A stretch of 64,000 bases of DNA from Dissophora ornata (taxonomy: Eukaryota > Mortierellomycota > Mortierellomycetes > Mortierellales > Mortierellaceae): the NCBI GenBank assembly GCA_025201705.1, contig MU616574.1:53278-117277 (forward strand). Direction: 5' to 3'. Positions within the stretch are counted from its first letter, which is position 1. Every line of letters begins with the position of its first letter. Shown one piece after another: positions 45,727 through 56,129 of the stretch. The position numbers and the translations under genes are program-made. The notes under the pieces are model-generated. The model was given only the letters and a program-made list of their open reading frames with translations, was not told the origin of the DNA and made no database searches.

Positions 45727-48207
45727 ATGATGCTTCAGTGTGCGAGGACCAAGACCGCGACAGCCAGTGTCTTCGTCAGGACTGTTCTCCCCACACTGGC
45801 ATCAACCTCACGGGCACGCATTCATTCCGCTCATTTGATACGCGCACCTGCTGCGAATAGTATACCCGACGATGTGGACACCCCATTACCGAAGAGCGCC
45901 GGGACCACGGCTCACTACAACAACACGTTGTTCGAGTCACAGAAGACGCGCTTGCTGGTGTCGATGGATATGTTGTCTCAGATCCAGGATGCGCCTGCAG
46001 AAAGGCAAGATAGTACGCCTTTGGACGATCAGGAGGCACAGTACTGGGCAAGGCGTATGGATCGAGCAATGCAGGATCTTGAGCAGGAGCAGACGCGTCT
46101 CCGCGTTACAGGTAAACTATCTACTGAATGGCAACAATATCTTTGATTTCACAATTCTGCGACATGTATATATTGTTTGACACCATTGATACGTCTGTTT
46201 CGCGATTTGCACGGGGACTTTTAGTGGTTGGGGAGTCGAGCGGACAAGAGTCGATTATGGATTTGTTGCTGCCCAGCGAAGAAGAAATCCGACGGTCTGC
46301 CAAGGATACTGGAAAGGTCCATCGCGTCCGATATGGAACTAAATACCAGCTCTTGGAAGATGGGTCAGAAAACATCGAAACAGCACCCATCAGCTGGTTG
46401 CAGGGTCTGACAGATAAGGACGGAGGCGAGATTATTGAGGTTCCAGGTAAGCACACCAGAGATAACACCAAGCAGCCTATCGCATCCGTCATCGCTGACG
46501 CCTCTGATGATAACCTAAATCTCTTGAAAATGTCTACAGGTCTGGATCTGGATGACCTGACCATGGACGACATTGTCTACAGCAGCGACTTGATCATTCT
46601 CAGGACTGACGCCCAGCGCCAACTTTCTCTGGAGCGCGAGCAACACTTCCTAAATCGCTACCGCCACAAATCTCAGATCCTCGTCGTCGCCGACATGAAC
46701 ACATCGGATATGTCATCCGAGAACCTTACGCTCTCGAACCTGAAGGCCAATCTGGCGCATGCTGTCAAATCGACTGTGGGTGGGTACAGCAACATTCAAG
46801 GAAGGCATTCAGAGGTGGCAAAGGTCCTTCGTATCTCCAACCCTGAGCACATCCCTGCGATCGTGGACTTAGTCCCCCGTTCTCAATCCGAGGCCCGTTA
46901 TCTAAAAACTGTGGGCACGCTTCAAAAACTGGTGGCGAGCACATTGCTACTGGAGGGCTATCAGGACCAGCATCGACGTGCGGCACTATTGACGAGGTGT
47001 CGCGATTTGATGATTGCGGGCATTGAGAATATGGAAAGTCGACTCCAGGGACGGTTGGAGACGTTTGCACAGGTGGACAAACTGTCCGAGTGGGCGACAG
47101 AGGAGATCAAGAGGATCGAGAGCGTGGAGCAGGAGGGCATGGTGGCGCAGGTGACGGACGGCGAGATTGATAAGGATGTGAGGCAGATGAAGAGGGTGCT
47201 GGATCATTTCTTCAAGTCAGAAGTGCCGTTTTGGATGCTGTTTGCGCGTAGCGGCGAGATTGCAGAAAGGATGCATGAGTTGTGGTCCGTCGGCGCCTTT
47301 GCCGAAACAGAGCATCGCGTACGTTTTGAACCTTATGAATTGCTTTTTGTTCCATAGAGGGAGCTTTGCGGCTGGCTAACTTCTACAACCTGCTTTTCGA
47401 TCGCTCTAGATGGCATATACGCTTGGTCGTCTACACCAGACTTCTCAAGAGGCATTCCGGACAACACTGAAGGCTATCGATGCTCTCACTTCCAAGCTGG
47501 AACATACCAAGCCTATTGGCAGCAGCGCTGTCCTTCAAGATTTAGCCAACGCGCGCCAGCTGCTGACTCATGCGCAGGACGAAACGCAGCAGGGGATCAA
47601 GGATAAGGACGCATTTGTAGTGAGTAATATCGTTTGGAAACACCGTAATGCCTATGGTCCTGTGGAGCGATCGCTGGAGACTGCTCGACCTGGTGCATTG
47701 GAGCGTCTTCAGAGGCGAGGACAGGTCACGTTGGCGCAGGGACTGGGTCTCGAAGGCACGGCTCTCTTTACAGGCTTAGGATTGGCACAACAGTACCCGC
47801 CTGAGATTTATCTATCAAGCGGGACTTTGTTGGCGCTGGCTGGATTGGGGTATATGCAGATCCGGTGGAAGGCTGCGGAGAATGAGTTCAAAGCAGAAGC
47901 GAATGCCTTGGCAGACCAACTGAAGCAGGATATTGTGGTAAGTATTATTTTTAAGTGGATCTATCAAATATTACTATTTGAACCGTGGATGGCAGACAAT
48001 ATCAACATGGCTAATAAACGCTTCTCTTTTCTTGCGTAGAACACATATCAGGAACAGGTGAACAAGACAATTGTCAAACCTCTTTCGGGTGTGGTGCAGC
48101 GGCTGGACAAAAGCTTGAGCGAACGACTCATTAGATCGTTAGAGCAGCGTAAGGTCTTGACGGGGATTAAGCGTGACGCTCGTGGCGAAGACGAAATCAA
48201 ATATTAG
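45727..48207 (+). CDS. Putative mitochondrial dynamin-like protein with a decayed GTPase site
   Basis: Exons 45727..46111, 46225..47318, 47410..47937 and 48040..48207 give 724 residues. The N-terminus (CARTKTATASVFVRTVLP) looks like a mitochondrial presequence. A helical segment leads into TVVGESSGQESIMDLLLP at about residue 128, which sits where dynamin-family G1 (GESSxGKS) would be but lacks the Lys. IIEVPG at about 198-203 resembles G3 (DTPG) and YSSDLIILRTDAQRQLSLE with HKSQILVVADMN resembles the switch/G4 strand (N-K-x-D replaced). Long amphipathic helices follow (TLQKLVASTLLLEGYQ, LQGRLETFAQVDKLSEW). A Gly-rich hydrophobic hairpin lies at about 603-646 (GLEGTALFTGLGLAQQ, TLLALAGLGYMQI), then a final helix. 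Intervals 46447-46539 (93 nt, GTAAGC..CTACAG) may be an in-frame intron; spliced product 693 residues. Fold assignment is inference; gene is well supported. Confidence 0.75.
46447..46539 (+). other. Possible 93-nt in-frame intron (exitron) inside the dynamin-like gene
   Basis: The segment begins GTAAGC directly after the G3-like VPG codons, ends TCTACAG, has a CTAAAT branch-like site 23 bases before the end, and is a multiple of three without a stop. Removing it joins EVPG to LDLDDLTMDDIVYSSDLII, closer to the spacing of dynamin-type G domains. Whether it is spliced cannot be decided from sequence. Confidence 0.5.
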
Positions 48208-48363
48208 ATAGAAATTGAAAAAGAAAAAGAGTTGAACAAAATATAAAGCAAAGCATATATTGTTTAGCAATGCAAACCCTTCATCAAGTTGTAGATAATA
48301 TTTGTACTCGCTTGTTTTATGAGAGTGAAAGATGTTCGTGATTAGGGACTCTGTATGTGTAAT

Positions 48364-49270
48364 CTAAGCGAAGATGAGACCAAGAGTGGTGGCCAAGAGC
48401 GCAGTGGCAGCCATCACCACCTTGTTGGACGATCCGGCGCTGGGCACCGTGGAGGGTTTGGGGCTACCAATGGAAGTCGTCGAGGCAGCAGAAGTGGTGG
48501 TCGCAGGAGCGACGGTCGTTGTTGCGGGTATCGTAGCATTCACCGAAGTCGAGGGCGAGGCAGTAGGGGTTGGCGTAGGGCTGACAACGGAGGTGGTTGT
48601 GTTGCTTCCCGATCCCGGCTGTCCATTGACACAGTTCAAGGAAGCAGGGAGAGGACCGTCGGGACGAGGGCCCGAGAAGTCGTATTGGGAACCAAAGATG
48701 ACACGGACGCCGTAGGTGGACTGGCTAACGTTGCAGTCTCCCTTGTTCTGGCAACACTTCATGCCATAGACACCGTCTGTGGGTTCAATGACATTGACAA
48801 AGTAGCCGTAGCCGGCGCAGGTGGCGCCGACGGGGGCGCGGATGTCGTACTGACCACCGGCATCGCAGGGGTTGAGGCTGTACTTTGTGGGGTCGATTTG
48901 GCCCTAAAAGATAAGCAAGGCGAGAGAGGCAGAATAGATTGGCTATTGGTCGTGCGGATATCTCTATTTTCAAGAACACTCGTGATGGATATCCAAGTCT
49001 TACAGTAATCTGGACCCACCCGTCTCCAGAGGCCCAGTGGGCGGAAAGGACGAATCCATCGGGGAAGATCTTTGAGCCGGGTGCATTGGGATTAGCCTTG
49101 TTGCAGAACGCGATGGCTGCGTCTTCGTTTGCGGCAATGTCGCCTCCAACCGTGGGGGGCAGGAAGAAGCAGTAGTTATCAGCAGCCTCAAGGGAGGCAA
49201 TCTGGCCCTGAGCCGACGCTCCGACTGCAAAGAGCGCAATAGCTGAGGCAAGGAGAGTGGTGGTTCGCAT
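48364..49270 (-). CDS. Secreted, GPI-anchored Ser/Thr-rich cell-wall protein
   Basis: Exons 49270..49004 and 48903..48364 join in phase 0 for 268 residues. The N-terminus is a clear signal peptide (MRTTTLLASAIALFAVGASA, cleavage after Ala20). A conserved ectodomain follows with FFLPPTVGGDIAANEDAAIA, GFVLSAHWASGDGWVQITG, GGQYDIRAPVGATCAGY, NVIEPTDGVYGMKCCQ and DCNVSQSTYGV. Its seven or so Cys probably pair. The last third is Ser/Thr/Pro-rich (heavily O-glycosylated in such proteins). The C-terminus has a small-residue site (SAGSSN) and a hydrophobic tail (VVMAATALLATTLGLIFA), the pattern of a GPI-attachment signal. I recall similar proteins as an uncharacterised family in Mucoromycota. Function is unknown; probably at the cell wall. 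Confidence 0.88.
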
Positions 49271-51584
49271 TCTGCTGCTTTTCGATCGTGAAAATTATTG
49301 AGTTACAAGTTGCTTGATTGGAGAATGGTTGTGAGGTTGAGGTTGATTATGTCGAATTTGTTGTGTGCGGAATGTGGAGAAAGAGCGAAATTCGTTACTA
49401 CAGCGGTTAGAGGGGGGGATTTGTCAGAATGGCGTACAAAAAAAACGAAGGGAGGGGACGTGATGATATTAAGAAGAATACAGAAGAGGATGGGGCTGCG
49501 GTTTTTATAGAGTGTGGACTACCCCACTTGCAGCTTTTCTGTTTGCGGTCCGGTGGGCGTGGAAAAGGTTTGCTGGAATGAATACAGAGTGGTAACCAAC
49601 AACGCTTTTCATGGGCTCTGCAAAGGCTCGTAAAAAAAGAATGTTTCTTCTTGCAGTTGCTCGTGCTGTTACCCAGGAACACCAAACATTGCTCTCGCTA
49701 TCCGCAAACTATATTCAAATGCAGTGGTTTACATCCCATCTTCACACTCCTGTCTTGAACACAGAGTGCACAGTGTACCCCAACTCCCACTTAGATTCTC
49801 ACTCCCTTGTTTACTCTTTCCCTTACTCATCAAAAATAGACCTATCGCTTTATCCTTCTGCATTGTGGTCGTACAGCCCATTGACGAGGAGGCGAGGAAC
49901 AAGTGCAAGTGGAGCAGACAGTAGAACTTGACGCCGTGTTGACACTTCCTCATTGATTGGCCGGCACATGCAGCTTGTACCTCTTCGAGAGAGAACAAAC
50001 CTCATGTTCTCTTTGTTGTTACTTGCGCCTGGAGATCAGCTCAACGAGTCGACTAATTGAAGGTAATAAAGATACTCAACATTAACCGGTCTGCATGTGG
50101 CCAGGGCATAAGCATGATGGCAGATCAAACGGACTGAGTAAACGAAGGGAGACAAAGCGGTGGAGTATTTTTAGAGCGCTGTTTATTCTTCGATGGTGAG
50201 TTGGACATCGCTGCTGAGAAGAAGAGATTTTCCCTTCAAACCCCGGCTAGTCCAGCTGAGGTCCAGGTAGCCCAAATAAGAGTCGCCACGCAATCCATTT
50301 TGCCATTTACGGCCCGGTGAGGCCAGACAACATGCAGTAGAACAGCAGCAGGCCAAGTGGATGGAGCATAAAATAGAAACGGCATGTGAGCCGTTGTGTG
50401 GCCTTTTTCGTTATTTTCAGGAACGCCAACGCATTTTCGATCACCCTTTCTAATACTTGAGAGCATCCGGAAACTTTAAATCCATGTGCCTTCTTTTGCT
50501 GGCATTAAGCCTGGTTGACGCCGTTTCATTACGAGACCTCGACATATCGACACCGAGGGAGCTACGGCGTAAAAAAACGTAGGCAGCGCAAATGCGAGGG
50601 GAATCCTTCGTGCTGATAAGGATGGAAATTGAAGCGCGCAGTTATATCAGTTATATCGATGTAAACGCGAACGTCAAAGTTGTCCACATGTTCTACACAC
50701 TCGACCTGTATGTTTACATTTAAGCCAACTCTAAGAATAAAAACACTAAGGGGCGTTGATGCCAAAAACGAAGATGCACACGATGTCAAAAAAAATACGA
50801 TGTGTATTTCGGTTGGCGTAGTAGGTCCGTGAACTATGTTAGACTTGGCTGGCAACGCAAATCATAATCCAGAAAAGGAGCTCGTGCATGTTCTCTGCCT
50901 CTGTGTTGACCCGTTTAAAAAATAGTACAGCTGCGCACAGAGACTTCGCAGTGAAGCAAAGCATTGGTCAAACCCGAGGAACTTGCATCCTATTTCTATT
51001 CCTTTCTTTTTGTAAGGATATACTGGTCGCATATGATGCAGAAGTGTTTCGTATCAGACGTCAGCGGGAACGGACAATAGATGTCAGTCAACTAAAGCTG
51101 AAGACGTCTCTGATCCTAAAAGAGAGTAAAATTCATGATCACCGTTCAAACAGCAGCCACGGGAACAGCCACGATGATGGTAACGCGAGGCCCTGAGAGG
51201 ACGTGTAAACTATGCCCATAATTAAAGTGTGCAACAAGAGCACTTCGTCAAAGCACTCACTCTTCCTTTCTGTTGTGGGCAACATCGTGTTGCGCTGCCG
51301 AACAACGCGCACGCGCTTGGTGAGACATCAACTACGATCTCGTCAACTACGATGAGAGTCAGTGCACGGGTGTTGATTGAGACACGTGAATATAAACGCG
51401 CATGAGTTTCCGTTCTGAGTACCGTGGCAAGGCTGTCAAAAACGAAGCTCCTCGATTACCGGGAAAGAGAAGAAAGAGAATGTCGCTTCGCATTTTGCGC
51501 TTAAACTGAGAGGCGTTGATTAAGTTAGCAGGAATTTGTACATTCGACGAAATGCATCCATACAATAATAACAATAATACTGTA
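49271..51584. other. Intergenic, GPI-protein promoter and gene-poor DNA
   Basis: About 2.3 kb with no supported gene. Overlapping short open frames at 49407-50855 and 50888-51196 show no domain or splice continuity. The GPI-protein promoter reads leftward from 49271. Confidence 0.45.
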
Positions 51585-52100
51585 CTTTCTCTGCGAGTGT
51601 GGAGCTCGCACAAGATAGAACAGAGCAGGGTGTCGCACAAACTTCACCTAGTTAAGCATGATGGAGCTTGGATTACATGGATCGGATTATTGCACGCTCA
51701 TGCAATCTAAAGAACCAATGTTTCATACCTCGTTTGGATCGCAAGCGATGGTAAGAGAATGTGGAGTGGTTGTTTGGTGTACAATGAAAAAGGCTGATTT
51801 GATCCTGCATGGATATGACGTCCCATTGACACCGGAGGTTGCAAAGCTGTCTGCAAGACACCACTTGCCAAAGCTGGATTGCTTTGAGGTATACAATTTT
51901 GATGCATATTCCTTCACTCAGTGGTGTACAGGAATGGTCTCTGCTCTAACGCAACCACTACCACAACTCCGACAACAAGCGAGACCGACTTCTCCTGTCT
52001 CCAGCCCTGAAACATGACCACATCTGAAAGTTATCAAGATTGGGGGTGTCGTATTATCGGAACACCATCCTCATGACTGTCTATCGGTTTCACAATATTG
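51585..52100 (+). pseudogene. Decayed relic of the coiled-coil/LRR family, internally deleted
   Basis: Two blocks of the family seen at 10578-14091 are recognisable here. Near 51585-51620 one frame reads LYFLCECGARTR then a stop, matching FLCECGAHTK; the next bases continue in another frame as SHKLHLVKHDG, matching SHEIHLAKHEG. The region between these and the C-terminal LRRs (about 600 residues in the intact gene) is absent. From about 51869 the frame LPKLDCFEVYNFDAYSFTQ matches LPKLKKIEIRGFDITQHSQ, and after a stop, KVIKIGGVVLSE near 52029-52064 matches TTIKIWDAVLSEEQ. Stops, a frameshift and a large deletion make it a pseudogene. Confidence 0.85.
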
Positions 52101-52886
52101 GAGAACCTAGTACTCACCGGACGCAATTTCACCCTACAACGAAGCGTTTATTGACTATATTCCAGCATGTAGGTTTAGCCACAATATAAATCATCCTTGT
52201 GCCAGAGACGCCCGTAGATGACCAGTTGCCGAGCAAATAGAATAAATATTTTTTGGAAAAAGTGCGACCTGTATGTACATGATATGCTTTCACCATAGTT
52301 TTCATTCATGAAGCATTGTGAAGAGCGGCTCCAGCGTCCTCTTGCCAAAGGAACATGAAACGTTGCTTCGTCTACTGCTTTGTAGCCGGAATAAAAATAC
52401 TCGGGGCAGCAACATCCGCAAACAAATTTGCTACAGATAAGGACCCACTGGCATGTTGAGTACTAAAATGAATACGGTTCCCTATGGACTTGGGTGACAC
52501 ATATTGGCAGTTGCTGAAATGGAGAGATGAATGGCGGGCGACAGGATGCTGCAAGCTGACGATGGATTGAGCATTGCGTCAAACCAAACACACAATCGCA
52601 AGGAGTTTGTAATATATGGTTCTCAAAAATAAGTGAAGGAGAAGAGTGCATCCAGGATGTAAGATGAGGAAGAAAAGACGTAGAGGCCAGGCATGCGTTA
52701 CTGCGTTCCAGCCATTCAGGTGCATTTATCGCTAAGCACTTTATTTTGGTCGGTGCGTCGTCTGTGGTTACTTCTCTGTTGTCAATGCTCATGGACACGT
52801 GTTTCAGTAATTGTTGACAACATGGCATCTTGTCGTGTGGGGTAAAAGAGGATGTGCCAGAGAGCGATAGTGCCCTGCTAACCATG

Positions 52887-52926
52887 ATCTTTGATGATGA
52901 TGATGGTGATGATGACGAAGACGATG
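52887..52926. repeat. GAT-type microsatellite
   Basis: Imperfect GAT/GAC triplet repeat of about 40 bases, read directly, in non-coding sequence. Confidence 0.65.
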
Positions 52927-55716
52927 TATCAACTGATCACCGATTAGAGGAGTATCCAAGAGGGACACAATCTATTTGTGCAACCCTGATAATGCAATCG
53001 ATCCCTCATCGGATTTGTTTCCATTTCTAATCCAAGTAAGGTGCTCCCCCCTGCCCTCCCTCTTCTTGGGTGAGAGCGTTATCTGCATCTTCTCTCATTG
53101 ACTGCTTCTGCACCGCAATAGCTCTCTAGATCAGGGTCCCCGCTAGGAACAAGGAGCAGTCTTCAGAATCAAGATAAGCCTTATATCTTACGTAGGAAGC
53201 CCATGTTGCGCCATTGTACCTTTGTACCCCATATCGCACGGTCAAATCATTGATTCTCATTCAAGCAGACAGATAACGGAATCAGAGTTTGGTTTATGAT
53301 TCAACAGCTTCGCACTGGCTGGGTTTTATGATTCGAAACTTTCACCTGCCTACCGAATACGCTCATGACCACTCTTCCATTGATCAGCCACTCCGAGATG
53401 AATCAACCAATAGCCGACGGCTACCCGGATAAAGAGCCGTTTTCAGTTCAGGTACAACTCAACACAAGGCCAATACATCACAGGGAGACAGCTTCTCGAA
53501 GCAGCGGTCGGATGGCATGCGTGCCACGAACAACTATGAATGCGCCTTCTTCGGATATGCCCTTCGAACTCTTTTTGTTTTAGATGAGAGTATGTACATG
53601 TACATGTAGTGAGTGAGTGCTTATCTGCTCCACATCTCTAAAAAATCAAAATATTTATTCTGTCTGCTGGAGCGAATGCAATTGCGGTAACGTGGAGTTT
53701 AAGAGAACAAGAGGGGTCAGGAAAGTGAAGCGTAGATAAGGACTGCAATGCGCTTGGAGAACAAAACAAAGCAAAACACGCCCACGCACGCATGACATAT
53801 TAGGGCGTTGTCTTGCCACAGTGTTCTTATCGCGTTCAAGCGATTTCTCCAATGCAGGGGCATGGCCAAGATGTGTAGTTCGAAAGAAAAACAGGCACAA
53901 GACATGGAGGCTTGTTTACTACAGAAGACACGTTTTCAAGGGCGCCTCGGAATTTCATGCATCGACCTGGCGTACGGCTTGTTTTCGGGTTCATTTCCCC
54001 TAGAATTGAAATGGGCAAGGACAGAGCCGAAAAGGGACGATCGTCGCACCTTTTCTCGCCGCTTCACATCACCAACCACCCACTAGGCTCAGAGAATGTT
54101 GCAATCTGCTGAAAGTGGGGAGCAAATGTAAATCCCCGTGTTGTTTTCATTTTGACTCAATCCGTTGTCATCCCGTCTTCGGCGCCAATATCGTGGTTTG
54201 CCCTGTTCTGTACACTGCGCACCCCTTCCCTTTCCTTTCCTCTCCGTTCTTCTTCATCCGTAATTGTCCAAGTGCAGTTTTCGTGGTACAAAAGTAGCGC
54301 GATAGCAAATCGACGGGGACACACACACCGACTAGCACCATTCCCCGTGCTCCAGGGAACTTCATAACGATGCCAACGGTGCGCAAGGAGGACGTTAGTC
54401 CCATACCTTTGGATCTTGGCCTTTACACAGACGAGGGAAGCCAGCTAACTATTGAGTCACAGTTGGATGAAGAAAACGTTGGCACCCTGCTTTATTTCAC
54501 GTCTAAACTGTTGCATAATAGCGCCTGTCGGAGACAGTCGTTGTCGAGCGTGAACTACAACTAGAGCGGGGGGTACCATGGCTCAATTGAGGTGAAGTAT
54601 AAAGAGGCTTTTGAGAGAGTGGCAGTAGTGAGCATATGAACAATAGGCACACTAATAAAAAAGAGTGGGTTGTGGGGTTGCAAGCTTGAAAATGGACGCA
54701 TGATCTATGACAGGATGAGGGTGTATGGCGTGTGGAGTTTTTTTTTTTGTGCTCGGCGATGGCCCGCATATTCCGCACGAGATGGACAGAGAAAGGCCAA
54801 AGTGCAGTCCAGGTGCATGACGCTCCTTTGATTCCGAAATCTTCCTGATTGATGAATTTTAACTGCGTTTGCGGGCTAGACTAGTGTAGCAGATAGTGTT
54901 TGCGATAGATTTCTGTCCACTGTGTTGTGCGACACACCGCTTCTCTTGACTGGCTAACTTGACTAACTGGCTGACTTCCCTTTTATCTCCACCACACAGT
55001 CACGGTAATCACCCACTGTTGGGAGTGACTGCATGCCCTCCCTGTCGTTCTGTACGCTGCTCTGCTCGGCCCCCCCCCCGGACGCTGTCTCCTGCCTTGA
55101 TGCTGCGGGGGTGTGCATACTAATTCTCCCCGTGTCTTGTGGAAAATGGTTTGATCGCCCGAGATATGAACACTCAACGGGTCCAACCCTTGGTCCATCG
55201 TGTACGATGTAGTTCGCTAGTCTCATGCAAGATGAGCCACAATGGAAGTGGGGATAAATCAAAGAAGAAAGAGGAGGAGGCAGCAGAATGAAGAAGTAGA
55301 CAGTGCGTGCAGCGTCGATGCAGTCGACTGTGGATTGATTGTTTACAAAACACCATGCCCATCACTCACTTCCAACCACGGCACAGGTCAAACACCGCAT
55401 CTAGAGATGGCCATGACGGAGTGGCCATGAGCCAGCCGGAAAGTTTAAATGGGTGTACTATTCATCTTGTAGTTGATCCATATGAAAGCGATTTTCTAGG
55501 TTGGCACTCATGAAGTAAACCATATTCAATCAAGTCAATCGAGTAAGAAAAAAAAAAATGCGAGACGATCCCTCGTCTTGTTTGTGTTGTTTCCCCTCAT
55601 CTCGGCACTGTCCTGCCTTAATCGAGAGCACATTTTTTTTGATACAAATCAAATCTGGTATTTGTCCTATGCCCTCTGCGATAATCAACGGACTCATCCC
55701 CTATCGTCCCGGAACC

Positions 55717-55724
55717 TATATAAA
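55717..55724 (+). promoter_or_regulatory. GLT1: Candidate TATA box upstream of GLT1
   Basis: TATATAAA lies 405 bases upstream of the GLT1 start and is followed by a long pyrimidine-rich leader (55741-56128). A TATA-driven start about 30-100 bases downstream with a long leader is plausible but unproven; an intron in the leader is also possible. Confidence 0.5.
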
Positions 55725-56129
55725 CCACCATCCTCGGCCCTCTTGTCTCGGCTTTTTTTTCCTTCCCTTCTCTTTTCTTTCTTCTTACTGCTGCCGCTCC
55801 CCTTCCCATCCTACTCCCTCCTCACTTTTTGTAGTCTTGTCTTCTCGTTGTTTTTGTTTCTTTCCTCCACACCCTATATCCCACGCGCGTGCACAGCTTT
55901 TACTATACACCCTTGCATCCCATTTCAATACCGTCAAAGAGACTGCTCACCTCTTTCCTCGTATTCAAATCGGACCCTTCATCTCTGCTTGACATACCTT
56001 GTATTATCACGCTCGCTTAGTCTTTGTGTATTTCCCATCTGTACTTTTTTTGATTTTACCCGCTGCAGTTGCTTATATAACATCTCCGCCACACCACATT
56101 CTCTCGGAAATCTCTCTTTACGATAAAAA

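Larger units (their letters stand above)
52101..56129. other. 4-kb gene-poor region and GLT1 upstream region
   Basis: No supported gene. There is a GAT/GATG-type microsatellite at 52887-52926 and a short GTACAT repeat at 53593-53608. Small open frames (for instance 54370-54564) lack domains. From about 55741 to 56128 the plus strand is strongly T/C-rich, the GLT1 leader. Confidence 0.45.

Noticed and set aside
54370..54564. Small open frame MPTVRKEDVSPIPLDLG...
   Set aside because: Acidic composition looked protein-like, but there is no domain, no second exon and no conserved start context, so it is not called as a gene.
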